From assembly GCF_008642335.1 (NCBI RefSeq), contig NZ_CP029191.1, positions 5,704,001 to 5,768,000 of the forward strand: a DNA stretch of 64,000 nucleotides. Reading direction: 5' to 3'. The notes below the pieces were generated by a model. That model was not told where the DNA came from and did not search any database. It saw only the letters and a list, made by a program, of their open reading frames with translations. Shown here one piece after another: positions 38,807 through 48,446 of this stretch. The first letter of the stretch is position 1. Every line of letters begins with the position of its first letter. The DNA is from Streptomyces venezuelae (GTDB lineage Bacteria; Actinomycetota; Actinomycetes; Streptomycetales; Streptomycetaceae). The translations under genes were made by a program, and so were the position numbers.

Positions 38807-40909
38807 GTGACTCCGGAGATTTCGCGCAGACGCCTGATGGCGATCGGCGGCGGTGCGCTCGGCGTCGCCGCCGTCGGCTCGTTCCTGCCGCCCTCGCTGC
38901 AGGAGGCACTCGCGCACGAGCCGCCGGCCCACGGCGGTCTCGACAAGATCGAGCACGTGGTCATCCTGATGCAGGAGAACCGGTCGTTCGACCACTACTT
39001 CGGTTCCCTGCGCGGCGTGCGCGGCTTCGGCGACCGCAACGCGATACGCCTCCCCGGCGGCACCTCGGTCTTCGAGCAGCCGGGCGCCCTGCGCACCATC
39101 CTGCCGTTCCCCGTGCGGCAGGCCGCCGAGACGCAGAAGAAGGACCTCCAGTACATCGGCGCCCTCGACCACTCCTGGAGCGGCGGCGCGAAGGCCTGGC
39201 ACGACGGCTGGATGGACGGCTGGGTCACCGCCAAGACGGCGGCCACCATGGCGTACTACACGCGCGAGGACATCCCGCTGCACTACGAACTCGCCGACAC
39301 CTTCACCGTCTGCGACGCCTACCACTCCTCCATCCACACCTCCACCAGCCCCAACCGCAACCACCTGTGGAGCGGCAGGACGGGCTACGAACCGAACGGC
39401 AAGCGGGCCGTCGGCAACGACGCGTACGCCGAGGACACGCACCCGGGGTACGGCTGGGGCACGTACGCCGAGCGCCTGGAGAAGTCGGGCATCAGCTGGC
39501 AGACGTACACCGAGTGGGAGAACTTCACCGACAACCAGATCGAGTTCTTCACGACCTTCAAGGCCATCGCCCGCAAGGCCCTCGTCAAGACGGGCCTCAC
39601 CTACATGGAGGCCTTCTACGCCAAGGTGCGCGACGCGAAGGACGAGGCCGAGCGCGCCAAGCTGCTCGCCACCCTGGAGGAGGGCGTCGCCACGCTGAAC
39701 AAGCGTGAACGGTCCCTCTTCGAGCGCGGACTGCGGCGCGTGCCCACCGGCAGGCTGGCCGAGGAGTTCGCCGACGACGTCGCGCGCGGCAGGCTGGCCA
39801 AGGTCAGCTACCTGGTGCCGTCCGCCCTCGACTCCGAGCACCCCAGCGTCTCCTCGCCGATCCACAGCGCGACCATCGTCTACAAGGTGCTCGACGCCCT
39901 CGCCTCGCACCCGGACGTCTGGCGCCGCACCGCCGTCTTCATCAACTACGACGAGAACGACGGCTTCTTCGACCACGTCCCGCCGCCCGTGCCCGGCGGC
40001 GACTCCGCCGAGGAGCGCGAGGAGCGCTGGGAGGGCAGGCCGACGGGGCTCGGCGCGCGCGTGCCGATGCTCGTCGTCTCGCCGTGGACCGTCGGCGGTT
40101 ACGTCTGCTCCGAGGTCTTCGACCACACCTCCGTCGTGCGCTTCCTGGAGAAGTGGACCGGCGTGCGCGAGCCCAACATCAGCGCCTGGCGCCGCAAGGT
40201 CACCGGCGACCTCACCGGCGCCTTCGACTTCCGGCGCGGCCACCGGCGGCCCGACGTCGAGCAGCCGGGCGCCATCCCCCCGTTCAGCGGCCGCTGGAAC
40301 CCGCAGCCGCCCCTGAAGCAGTCCATGCCGGTCCAGGAACCGGGCGTCCGCCGCGCCCGCCCGCTGCCCTACCAGCCCGACGCCGACGTCAGGCCGGGCG
40401 ACGCGGACGGCACGCTCGAGGTGCGGCTGCGCAACGGCGGCAGCTCCAGCGCCCACTTCGCGCTCTACCCGTACGCGGGTGAGTTCGCGGTCCCGCAGCA
40501 TCAGGACGTCGTCCGCAAGGGTTCCTGGACCGTGCCGGTGCCGGGGGACACGTACTCCTTCACCGTCACAGGACCGAACGGCTTCCGGCGCGAGTTCGCG
40601 GGGGCCGCGGCCGACGGGGCGCGGGTCGCCTCCGCGATCACCCGACGGGAGATCCACCTCACGCTGGCCAACCGCGGCCGCCGCGACCTCGTCTTCACGG
40701 TCAAGCCGCTCGGCTACGTGGACGAATCGGACGTCCGGTCGCGGACGCGGACCGTCCGCGTCAAGGCCCGCAGCAGCCGTACGGTCGCCTGGCACACCGC
40801 CGACGAGCACGGCTGGTACGACGTCGAGGTGACCGCCGACGGCGACGCCGCCTTCCGGCGCAGGCTCATGGGACACATCGAGAACGGGCGCGCGAGCGTC
40901 TCGGGCTGA
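38807..40909 (+). CDS. Tat-exported phosphocholine-type phospholipase C (non-haemolytic family)
   Basis: A 700-residue exported phosphoesterase. The twin-arginine signal SRRRLMAIGGGALGVAAVGSF is at the N-terminus. Landmark motifs are HVVILMQENRSFDHYFGSLRGVRGF, TSPNRNHLWSG and INYDENDGFFDHVPPP, the conserved metal/active-site blocks of bacterial phosphatidylcholine-preferring phospholipase C and acid phosphatase relatives; two C-terminal beta domains follow (PYQPDAD onward). GGGAGG 6-7 nt before the GTG at 38807 decides the start. It would release phosphate-bearing head groups outside the cell, which fits the PHO-box-like repeats upstream. Confidence 0.93.
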   Translation: MTPEISRRRLMAIGGGALGVAAVGSFLPPSLQEALAHEPPAHGGLDKIEHVVILMQENRSFDHYFGSLRGVRGFGDRNAIRLPGGTSVFEQPGALRTILPFPVRQAAETQKKDLQYIGALDHSWSGGAKAWHDGWMDGWVTAKTAATMAYYTREDIPLHYELADTFTVCDAYHSSIHTSTSPNRNHLWSGRTGYEPNGKRAVGNDAYAEDTHPGYGWGTYAERLEKSGISWQTYTEWENFTDNQIEFFTTFKAIARKALVKTGLTYMEAFYAKVRDAKDEAERAKLLATLEEGVATLNKRERSLFERGLRRVPTGRLAEEFADDVARGRLAKVSYLVPSALDSEHPSVSSPIHSATIVYKVLDALASHPDVWRRTAVFINYDENDGFFDHVPPPVPGGDSAEEREERWEGRPTGLGARVPMLVVSPWTVGGYVCSEVFDHTSVVRFLEKWTGVREPNISAWRRKVTGDLTGAFDFRRGHRRPDVEQPGAIPPFSGRWNPQPPLKQSMPVQEPGVRRARPLPYQPDADVRPGDADGTLEVRLRNGGSSSAHFALYPYAGEFAVPQHQDVVRKGSWTVPVPGDTYSFTVTGPNGFRREFAGAAADGARVASAITRREIHLTLANRGRRDLVFTVKPLGYVDESDVRSRTRTVRVKARSSRTVAWHTADEHGWYDVEVTADGDAAFRRRLMGHIENGRASVSG

Positions 40910-40928
40910 GGCGCGAAGCGCGCAGGGG

Positions 40929-40958
40929 GCGCGAGGGGCTCACGATGAGCCCCCGCGC
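40929..40958 (+). terminator. Terminator after the phospholipase gene
   Basis: GGGGCTCA (40935-40942) and TGAGCCCC (40946-40953) pair around CGA, extended outside by GCGCG/CGCGC (40929-40933/40954-40958) with one bulged A. Confidence 0.7.
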
Positions 40959-41123
40959 TCCTTGTGCTCTTGTGAGTAAGGCCACGAAGCGGACCAATGA
41001 TCTCCAACGGCTGTCAAAGTGACTGCGGCGCACATGTCGCCACTCATGCGTTCTTTGCGGGCCGTTCAGTTCGTCGACTGCCGCTCCCGGTGAAGATCCA
41101 CGAAACAACCAGGGAGCCGGTCC

Positions 41124-43385
41124 GTGGCAGCACTTGCCCGCTGGTGCGTCAGGCACCGCCTCGTCGTCGTCCTGCTGTGGCTCCTCGCTCTCGGCGGCGC
41201 CGCGACCGCCGCGGCCGTCGCCGGATCCGCGTACTCGAACGACTACGAAGTACCGGGCACCGAGTCGGGCCGTGCGACCCAGCTCCTGAACGAGAACTTC
41301 CACGGCCTCGGCGGTGACAGCGACACCGTCGTCTGGCACACCGGGCCCGGCACCTCCGTCCGCGCCGCCGACGTCGAGCAGACGATGTCCGACGCCCTCG
41401 GCAAGATCGCCGACCAGCCCGCCGTGGCTTCCGTTTCCGGCCCCTACGACCACGGGGGCGCGAGCCGGATCAGCGCCGACGGCCGCACGGCGTACGCCAC
41501 CGTCACCTTCCGCGAACAGGCCGACGACATCGACAAGGCCGACGCCCAGGCCGTCGTCGACACCGCCAAGGCCGCCGCGTCCGACCGCCTCCAGGTCGAG
41601 CTCGGCGGCACCGCCATCGGGCTCACCGAGTCCAAGAGCGCCCAGGTCGCCGAGGTCGTCGGCGTGGCCGTCGCCGCCGTCGTCCTCTTCCTCGCCTTCG
41701 GCTCCCTCGCCGCGTCCGCCCTGCCCATCGCCACCGCCCTGGTGTCCGTCGGCACCGCGTACGCGGGCATCGTGCTGCTCGGCCACCTGATGACCGTCGC
41801 CGACTTCGCACCGATGCTCGGCACCCTCATCGGGCTCGGCGTCGGCATCGACTACGCCCTCTTCATCGTCACCAGACACCGCAAGGGCCTCAAACGCGGC
41901 CTGCCCGTCGCCGTCGCCGCCGAGCGCGCCGTCGCCACCACCGGACGCGCCGTCGTCTTCGCGGGCGCCACCGTGTGCATCGCCCTCCTCGGCATGCTCA
42001 TCCTGCGGCTCGGCTTCCTCAACGGCGTCGCCATCGCCGCGTCGCTGACCGTCGTCCTCACCGTCGCCGCGTCCGTCACCCTGCTGCCCGCCCTCCTCGG
42101 CTGGATCGGCCCGCGCGCGCTCAGCCGCCGCGAGCGCCGCAGGATCGCCGCGCACGGCCCCGAACCCGAGCTGCCGACCGGGCTCGCCGCCCGCTGGGCC
42201 GCCTTCGTGGAGCGCCACCCCAAGCTGCTCGGCGCCGTCGCGGTCCTCGTCATGGCCGTGCTCGCACTGCCCACGCTCGGCCTGCACCTGGGCACGTCCG
42301 ACCAGGGCAACAACCCGGCGAAGGCCACGACACGGCAGGCGTACGACCTGCTCGCCGACGGCTTCGGGCCCGGCGTGAACGGCCCCCTGACCCTAGTGGG
42401 CGACGTCTACGGAGCGGGCGGCCGGGTGGCCCTCGACGACCTCGTCACGACGCTGAGGTCGACCGAGGGCATCGCCTCCGTCGGCCCGGTGACGTACGAC
42501 GACGGCGGCCGCGCCGCGTTCCTCACCGTCGTCCCCGACTCGGCACCGCAGTCCGAGGCGACCAGCGCGCTCGTCGACCGGCTGCGCGAGGACGTCCTGC
42601 CGCGGGCCGAGGCCGACCGCTCCCTGGACCTGCGCGTCGGCGGCGTCACCGCGAGCTACGACGACTTCGCCGAGGTCATCGTCGGCAAACTGCCGCTCTT
42701 CGTGGGCGTGGTCATCGGGCTCGGCTGCGTCCTGCTCCTGCTGGCCTTCCGCTCCGTCGGCATCCCCCTCAAGGCCGCCGCGATGAACGTCGCCGCCGTC
42801 GCCTCCGCCTTCGGCGTCGTCGTCGCGATCTTCCAGTGGGGGTGGGGGAGCGAACTGCTCGGACTCGGCAGAGCGGGCCCCATCGAACCCTTCCTCCCCG
42901 TGATCATGGTGTCCGTGCTCTTCGGGCTCTCCATGGACTACCAGGTCTTCCTGGTCAGCCGGATGTACGAGGAATGGCTGGAGACCGGCGACAACCGGCG
43001 GGCCGTCCGCGTCGGGCTCGCCGAGACGAGCCGCGTCATCAACTCCGCCGCCGTCATCATGATCTCGGTCTTCCTCGCCTTCGTCCTCAGCGGCGACCGC
43101 GTCATCGCGATGTTCGGCATCGCGCTCGCGGCGGCCGTCGCGCTCGACGCCTTCGTGCTGCGTACGTTGCTCGTGCCGGCCCTCATGCATCTGCTCGGCG
43201 GCGCCAACTGGTGGCTGCCGCGCCGCCTGGACCGCCTCCTGCCGCGCATCAGCATCGAGCCGCCCGAATGTCGTTCGAACGCGGGCGGCACATCTGCGAA
43301 GATCCCGGAACAGCGGGACACAGCCGAAGACATGACAGGGCCGAAGGAGCAGGATGTTCGCGATATCGCTGGGCGAGGGCGCTGA
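41124..43385 (+). CDS. MMPL/RND-family membrane transporter
   Basis: A 753-residue polytopic transporter of the MmpL type, about 12 membrane helices in two halves. Each half has a large extracytoplasmic loop after its first helix and a five-helix bundle with conserved acidic pairs (IGLGVGIDYALFIVTRHRKGL in the first, FGLSMDYQVFLVSRMYEEW in the second), which carry the proton-relay Asp-Tyr pairs. Substrates of Streptomyces members are mostly unknown lipids or drugs. AGGGAG precedes the GTG. The polar C-terminus overlaps the next gene by 32 bp. Confidence 0.92.
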   Translation: MAALARWCVRHRLVVVLLWLLALGGAATAAAVAGSAYSNDYEVPGTESGRATQLLNENFHGLGGDSDTVVWHTGPGTSVRAADVEQTMSDALGKIADQPAVASVSGPYDHGGASRISADGRTAYATVTFREQADDIDKADAQAVVDTAKAAASDRLQVELGGTAIGLTESKSAQVAEVVGVAVAAVVLFLAFGSLAASALPIATALVSVGTAYAGIVLLGHLMTVADFAPMLGTLIGLGVGIDYALFIVTRHRKGLKRGLPVAVAAERAVATTGRAVVFAGATVCIALLGMLILRLGFLNGVAIAASLTVVLTVAASVTLLPALLGWIGPRALSRRERRRIAAHGPEPELPTGLAARWAAFVERHPKLLGAVAVLVMAVLALPTLGLHLGTSDQGNNPAKATTRQAYDLLADGFGPGVNGPLTLVGDVYGAGGRVALDDLVTTLRSTEGIASVGPVTYDDGGRAAFLTVVPDSAPQSEATSALVDRLREDVLPRAEADRSLDLRVGGVTASYDDFAEVIVGKLPLFVGVVIGLGCVLLLLAFRSVGIPLKAAAMNVAAVASAFGVVVAIFQWGWGSELLGLGRAGPIEPFLPVIMVSVLFGLSMDYQVFLVSRMYEEWLETGDNRRAVRVGLAETSRVINSAAVIMISVFLAFVLSGDRVIAMFGIALAAAVALDAFVLRTLLVPALMHLLGGANWWLPRRLDRLLPRISIEPPECRSNAGGTSAKIPEQRDTAEDMTGPKEQDVRDIAGRGR

Positions 43386-43938
43386 GCTGCGGCCGATCGA
43401 GCCGTGGCAGGCGCAGGAGTTCCTCGAACACGTCGAGCGGGCGCGGGAGTACGCGGCGCCGTACGTGCCCTTCACCGCGAAGGTGAAGGACCTGGAGTCC
43501 GCGCGGGAGCTCCTCCAGACCTTCGCCGACCGGCAGGCCGCGGACACCGGCCGCTTCTACGGCATCTGGCTGGACGGCACGCTCGTCGGCGGCGTCCTCT
43601 TCCGGATCTTCGACACCAGCGTGGACGGCTGCGAGGTCGGCGTCTGGCTGGAGCCCTCGGCCGCCGGGCGCGGTCTGGTGAACAAGGCGTCCAAGGTCCT
43701 CATCGACTGGGCCGTCGACGAGCGCGGCATGCACCGCGTGGAGTGGCTCGTCTCCTCGCGCAACGACCGCAGCAAGGCGGCCGCCAAGCGGCTCGGCTTC
43801 ACCAAGGACGGCGTGCTGCGGGAGAGCTTCCCCTGGCAGGGGATCCGGCACGACATGGAGGTCTGGTCCGTCCTGGCGCCGGAGTGGCGGGCGCTGCGCG
43901 GCGAGGGCGACGCGGGCGCGGTTGGCGACGCGCGTTAA
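43354..43938 (+). CDS. GNAT acetyltransferase, RimJ/RimL type
   Basis: A 194-residue N-acetyltransferase. RPIEPWQAQEFLEHVERAREY at the N-terminus and the acetyl-CoA-binding segment EVGVWLEPSAAGRGLVNKAS (motif QxxGxG/A variant) followed by VEWLVSSRNDRSKAAAKRLGFTKDGVLRE fit the RimJ/RimL ribosomal-protein acetyltransferase group. GAAGGAG 4 nt before the ATG lies inside the end of the MMPL gene, and the coding regions overlap by 32 bp, so translation is probably coupled. Acceptor substrate unknown. Confidence 0.9.
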   Translation: MFAISLGEGAELRPIEPWQAQEFLEHVERAREYAAPYVPFTAKVKDLESARELLQTFADRQAADTGRFYGIWLDGTLVGGVLFRIFDTSVDGCEVGVWLEPSAAGRGLVNKASKVLIDWAVDERGMHRVEWLVSSRNDRSKAAAKRLGFTKDGVLRESFPWQGIRHDMEVWSVLAPEWRALRGEGDAGAVGDAR

Positions 43939-43973
43939 GAGAGCTCTCAGACTCCGTCCGTACGGTGCGGAGC

Positions 43974-44621
43974 ATGGGTACTAAGACAGATGACGCGGCC
44001 GCCGCCAAGGGCGCGGCCGGGACCGGGGCCGACGCCGAGGCCGACGAGGTGACCGCGGCCGGAGAGCCGGAGACGGTCGACGTCACGAAGTCCGACGCGG
44101 CCGACGCTGCCGACGCAAAGACGGACGTGGACGCGGACGCGGACACGAATACGGACACGGACACGGACGACGAGGCGCTGGACGAGCCCGACGCCGAACC
44201 CGTCGCCGCCGCCAAGTCCACCGACGTCGGCATGGGCGCCGCGGCCGTCGTCTCCGCCGCGCTCGGCGTGATCGGCCTCTCCGGCGGCTGGCTCGGCACG
44301 ATCGCCGGGGCGCGCTCGAACATCATGGGACAGCTGGACACCAAGGCCCGGCAGTCCGCCAGCGTCTCCGACCAGCTCCAGGCGATGTACGGCGACTCCT
44401 GGCAGGCCACCGCGCTGGTCGCCGGGCTCTTCGCGCTCTCCGCGCTCGTCATCGGCTTCCTGGTCCTCGTCCGGCCCGCGTTCGGCGCTCCCGGCAAGGA
44501 GCCCGCGCCGTGGATCAAGTCCGTCGCGTGGGCGGGCTTCGTGCTCGGCGTGATCGGGCTCGTCCTCGCCATCGCCAAGTACTCCGACCTGCTGCTCGGA
44601 CTGCCCTCGGCACCCTCGTAG
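43974..44621 (+). CDS. Membrane protein with an acidic Asp/Thr-rich N-terminus
   Basis: A 215-residue protein. Residues 1-85 are Ala, Asp, Thr and Glu-rich with a short D-(A/T/N) alternation (DVDADADTNTDTDTDD), surely disordered. The rest has three membrane helices (GAAAVVSAALGVIGLSGGWLG, VAGLFALSALVIGFLVLV, WAGFVLGVIGLVLAIA) around a loop with ARQSASVSDQLQAMYGDSW. TACGGT at 43961-43966 lies 7 nt before the ATG with no Shine-Dalgarno, so leaderless expression is likely. Family not recognised. Confidence 0.75.
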   Translation: MGTKTDDAAAAKGAAGTGADAEADEVTAAGEPETVDVTKSDAADAADAKTDVDADADTNTDTDTDDEALDEPDAEPVAAAKSTDVGMGAAAVVSAALGVIGLSGGWLGTIAGARSNIMGQLDTKARQSASVSDQLQAMYGDSWQATALVAGLFALSALVIGFLVLVRPAFGAPGKEPAPWIKSVAWAGFVLGVIGLVLAIAKYSDLLLGLPSAPS

Positions 44622-44669
44622 GCGGCTCGTCGCCTTCGTGGGCGGCACGTCGCGGGACGCCTAAGGCAC

Positions 44670-44703
44670 GGGCGGGGCAGGGGCTAAGGCCCCCGCCCCG
44701 CCC
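44670..44703 (+). terminator. Terminator after the acidic membrane-protein gene
   Basis: Fifteen-base arms (44670-44684 and 44689-44703) pair with one A-C mismatch around TAAG. Very GC-rich stem, no T run. Confidence 0.7.
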
Positions 44704-44838
44704 TCCGTCACGTCTAAGGACCCCCACGCCCCGGAGATGCGGCAGCCGCCCGATGTGGGCGACCCCCCTGGGAGACGAAAGTGGAGACATCGCAGGGAAC
44801 GACACCGGCGATACCACCCACCACCCGAGGGGCACGAG

Positions 44839-45018
44839 ATGTTCGAGTACGAGATGCACCAGATGCGCGCCGCCGAGCTGGCCCGTCAGGCCGACCACCA
44901 GCGTCTGGTCGGCGAGGCCCGCAAGCACCGCGCCGCCGCCCGCCGATCGGCCCGCGACGAAGCCGAGGGGCCGGTGAGTACGCCCTTCCGGAAGATCCGC
45001 TTCATGCGGGCCGCCTGA
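44839..45018 (+). CDS. Small basic protein (59 aa), unknown
   Basis: An ATG with GAGGGG 6 nt upstream opens a 59-codon gene. The product is highly charged and helical (FEYEMHQMRAAELARQADH, then KHRAAARRSARDEAE) and ends RKIRFMRAA; a single amphipathic or coiled helix is likely. It follows a terminator and precedes a LuxR-type regulator. Proteins of this size and pattern recur in Streptomyces, but no function is known to me. Confidence 0.65.
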   Translation: MFEYEMHQMRAAELARQADHQRLVGEARKHRAAARRSARDEAEGPVSTPFRKIRFMRAA

Positions 45019-45097
45019 CATGACGACCTCCGCACCTCTGTCCGCTGTGCGGATAACGGGTGCCGTGGTGTCCTCGCACTGTGCGATGCTCGCGGCT

Positions 45098-48000
45098 GTG
45101 GAGACCAGGTCCGTCAGCCCGGTGTTCGTCGGCCGCACCGATGAACTGGGCGTACTGAACGAAGCGCTCGCCCGCGCCACGGGCACCCCCCTCGAAGGAG
45201 CCGGGGGCCCGGGCCCGGGCGAGCCCCAGGCGTTGCTGCTCGGCGGCGAGGCGGGAGTCGGCAAGACCCGCCTCGTCGAGGAGTTCACCGCGGCCGCCCG
45301 GGAACAGGGCGCCGTCGTCGCGGTCGGCGGCTGCGTCGAGATCGGCGCCGACGGCCTGCCGTTCGCCCCCTTCTCCACCGCGCTGCGCGCCCTGCGCCGC
45401 CTGCTCCCCGACGAACTGGCCGCCGCGGCCGAGGGCCAGGAGGAGGAGCTCGCCAGACTCCTGCCCGAACTGGCGGGACCCGCCCCGCACGGACACACCC
45501 CCGGCGGCCGCTCCGACGAGGGCACGGCGCGCCTCTTCGAACTCACCGCACGCCTCCTGGAACGCGTCTCGCGCGACCGCACCGTCGTCGTCGCCCTGGA
45601 GGACCTGCACTGGGCCGACGCCTCGACCCGCCACCTCCTCGCGTATCTCTTCCGCACCCTGCGCGGCGGCCGCCTCGTCCTCCTCGCCACCTACCGCGCC
45701 GACGACATCCACCGCCGCCACCCCCTGCGCCCCCTCCTCGCCGAACTCGACAGGCTGCGCACCGTGCGCCGCCTCGAACTGGGCCGCCTCACCAAGGACG
45801 AGGTCGCCCGCCAGATGGCCGGGATCCTCGCCACCGAACCCGAACCGTCCCTGGTGGACGACGTGTTCGACCGCTCCGACGGCAACGCGTTCTTCGTCGA
45901 GGAGCTCGCCGTCGCCTCCCACGGCGGCGACAGCTGCGCCGGCCTGACGGACTCCCTGCGCGACCTGCTCCTCGTCCGCGTGGAGGAGTTGCCCGAGGAC
46001 ACCCAGCGGGTGGCGCGGATCGTCGCCGAGGGCGGCTCCACCGTCGAGTACGAACTGCTCGCCGAGGTCGCCGGGCTCGGCGAGGACGACCTGATCGAGG
46101 CGTTGCGGGCCGCGGTCGGCGCCAACATCCTGCTCGCGTCCCCGGACGGCGACGGCTACCGCTTCCGGCACTCCCTGGTCCGCGAGGCCGTCAGCGACGA
46201 CCTGCTGCCCGGCGAGCGCTCCCGCATCAACCGCCGCTTCGCCGAAGCCCTGGAGGCCGACCCCTCGCTCGTCGCCGCCGACCAGCGCGCCGCCCGCCTC
46301 GCCACGTACTGGTACCACGCGCACGACGCGGCCAAGGCCCTGCCCGCCGTCCTCGGCGCCTCCGTCGAGGCCCGCCACCGGCACGCCTACAGCGAGCAAC
46401 TCCGCCTCCTCGAACGCGCGATGGAGCTCTGGGACGACGCCCCGGACGCCGTCCGCCGAGAACTCCGCCCCGCCGACTACGTAGAGGGTTATCCGCCCTG
46501 CGGCTGCGACCCCGCCACCACGCCCCTCGACTACCTGGACCTGATGGCCGAGGCCACGGTCGCGGGCCGCCTCTGCGGCGAACGCGAACGCGCCCTGAAG
46601 ATCACCAAGCGTGCCCTGCGCACCCTCGACGACGGCCACGACCCCCACCGCGCCGCCTGGTTCTGGATAGCCCGCTCCCGCCTCGTCTCCACCCTGGGCC
46701 GCAGTGACGGCTGGGACGAGATAGCCAAGGCCGAGGAGCTGATGCGCGGCCTGCCGCCGTCCGAGGTGCACGCCGAGGTCCTGGTCCACCGCGCCTCCTG
46801 GGGCATGCTCCACGCCCCGGGGCCCGAGACCCTCGCCGCCGCCGAACGCGCCGTCGAGTACGCCCGCATGGTCAAGGCCGACGTCATCGAGCTCAACGCC
46901 CGCCTCACCCGCGGCGCCCTCCTCGTCGAGGCCGGCGACCCCGAGGCCGGCCTCGCCGAGATGTACGAGATCAGGGACCGCGTCGTCCGCGACGCCCTGG
47001 TCACCAACCTGAGCCGCGTCCACATCAACCTGCCCTCCTCCCTGGAAGGCGTCGGCCGCTCCGCCGAAGCCGTCCGCGTCGGCATGGAGGGCATCGAGTT
47101 CTGCCGCAAGTACGGCCTGGTCGACACCGAGGGCTGGGTCTGGGCCAACGTCGCCGAGTCCCTCATCTCCCTCGGCCGCTGGGACGAGGCCGCCGAGGCC
47201 GTCGCCCACACCCAGCGCTGCGTCCAGAGTTCAAAACCCCGCGTCTCGGCCTCCGAACGCCTGGCCCGCATGGCCCTGCACCGCGGTGAGTACGCCGCCG
47301 CCCTCCGGCACATGCAGACCGCCCACCACCACCTCGGCACCCACGACCCCCAGCCCCAGTACACCCTCGTCCTCCTCCGTATCGCCCTGGGTGTCGCCGC
47401 CGCCGAGGGCCGCATCCTCGACGCCCGCGCCGCACTCGAACGCGGCGTCGCCCCCGGCCTCCCCTTCGGCACCTACAAGTACGGCTGGCCGCTCCTGCTC
47501 GCCGCCGCCCGGATGGAGGCCGACGCCCGCGGCCTGCCCGCCGCCGAACCCGGCCGCCCCGCCGCCCTCGCCCGCATCCGCGCCGCCACCAAGTCCCTCG
47601 CCACCCCCATCCCGCTCTGGCGGGCCTACGACGAATGGACCCGCGCCGAACTCCTCCGCTCCGAGGGCCGCGACACCCTCGCCGACTGGACCACCGTGGT
47701 CGCCGCCGTCGAACCCCTCGACCGCCCCTTCGACCTGGCCCGTGTCCGCCTGCGCCTCGCCGAGTCCCTGCTCGGCCCGGACACCACCGACCGCGAGCGC
47801 GCCGCGGACCTCCTGCGGCAGGCGGCGGAGGTCGCCGACCGGCTCGGCGCCCGCCCGCTCTCCGACGCGATCACCGGACTCGCCCAGCGCGCCCGCCTCA
47901 CCCTGAACCCCGCCGAGACCGCCCGCGCCCCCGAGGCACCGGCCGACCCCGCCGAGGCGCTCGGTCTCACCAGCAGGGAGCGGGACGTCCTGCGGCTGGT

Positions 48001-48166
48001 CGCCGTGGGCCGCAGCAACCGGCAGATCGCCGAGGAGCTCTTCATCTCCCCGAAGACGGCGAGCGTCCATGTCTCCAACATCCTCGCCAAGCTGTCCGTC
48101 ACCGGCCGCGGCGAGGCCGCTGCCCTCGCCCACCGCCTGCGACTCTTCCCCCCGGCGGTGCGCTGA
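45098..48166 (+). CDS. Large LuxR-family ATP-binding regulator (LAL type)
   Basis: About 1022 residues: an N-terminal AAA ATPase with Walker A GGEAGVGKTR (about 49-58) and Walker B VVVALEDLHWADAS, a long TPR-like helical middle, and a C-terminal LuxR helix-turn-helix (LTSRERDVLRLVAVGRSNRQIAEEL onward). LAL regulators activate pathway or stress genes in response to unknown ligands. I prefer GTG 45098 because it lies 7 nt after a -10-like GATGCT and begins just before the conserved FVGRTDEL; an ATG at 45020 would add 26 poorly conserved residues. Not next to a biosynthetic cluster here, so it is probably a core regulator. Confidence 0.9.
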   Translation: METRSVSPVFVGRTDELGVLNEALARATGTPLEGAGGPGPGEPQALLLGGEAGVGKTRLVEEFTAAAREQGAVVAVGGCVEIGADGLPFAPFSTALRALRRLLPDELAAAAEGQEEELARLLPELAGPAPHGHTPGGRSDEGTARLFELTARLLERVSRDRTVVVALEDLHWADASTRHLLAYLFRTLRGGRLVLLATYRADDIHRRHPLRPLLAELDRLRTVRRLELGRLTKDEVARQMAGILATEPEPSLVDDVFDRSDGNAFFVEELAVASHGGDSCAGLTDSLRDLLLVRVEELPEDTQRVARIVAEGGSTVEYELLAEVAGLGEDDLIEALRAAVGANILLASPDGDGYRFRHSLVREAVSDDLLPGERSRINRRFAEALEADPSLVAADQRAARLATYWYHAHDAAKALPAVLGASVEARHRHAYSEQLRLLERAMELWDDAPDAVRRELRPADYVEGYPPCGCDPATTPLDYLDLMAEATVAGRLCGERERALKITKRALRTLDDGHDPHRAAWFWIARSRLVSTLGRSDGWDEIAKAEELMRGLPPSEVHAEVLVHRASWGMLHAPGPETLAAAERAVEYARMVKADVIELNARLTRGALLVEAGDPEAGLAEMYEIRDRVVRDALVTNLSRVHINLPSSLEGVGRSAEAVRVGMEGIEFCRKYGLVDTEGWVWANVAESLISLGRWDEAAEAVAHTQRCVQSSKPRVSASERLARMALHRGEYAAALRHMQTAHHHLGTHDPQPQYTLVLLRIALGVAAAEGRILDARAALERGVAPGLPFGTYKYGWPLLLAAARMEADARGLPAAEPGRPAALARIRAATKSLATPIPLWRAYDEWTRAELLRSEGRDTLADWTTVVAAVEPLDRPFDLARVRLRLAESLLGPDTTDRERAADLLRQAAEVADRLGARPLSDAITGLAQRARLTLNPAETARAPEAPADPAEALGLTSRERDVLRLVAVGRSNRQIAEELFISPKTASVHVSNILAKLSVTGRGEAAALAHRLRLFPPAVR

Positions 48167-48247
48167 CCTGTACGTTCCCGCTCCCCAGCAGGACTGTGGC
48201 GGCCTCGCCTACGCTGGACTGCGGAATCACGGCTCCTGGGAGGCGCA

Positions 48248-48445
48248 GTGTTCAACGCGATCGAGGCCCTGTTCGCGCCGGGCCGCAGGCACACCGACGA
48301 CGAGAAGAAGCGCCTGGAACTGAGCCGCGTCGACGTCGCCGACGGCGACCCGGGGCGCGGGCCGATAGACCTGACCTCGGGCAAGGTGGTCGTACGCCCG
48401 CCCGTGCCGTCCCCGCGCGAGGACGGCGACGAGCCGGAGAGCTGA
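48248..48445 (+). CDS. Small conserved protein (65 aa), possibly DUF6191
   Basis: A GTG with GGGAGG 5 nt upstream starts a 65-residue protein: FNAIEALFAPGRRHTDDEKKRLELSRVDV followed by GRGPIDLTSGKVVVRPP and an acidic tail. I recall this pattern as a Streptomyces domain of unknown function. No membrane segment. It is convergent with the sugar-dehydrogenase gene, one base apart. Confidence 0.75.
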   Translation: MFNAIEALFAPGRRHTDDEKKRLELSRVDVADGDPGRGPIDLTSGKVVVRPPVPSPREDGDEPES

Positions 48446-48446
48446 G

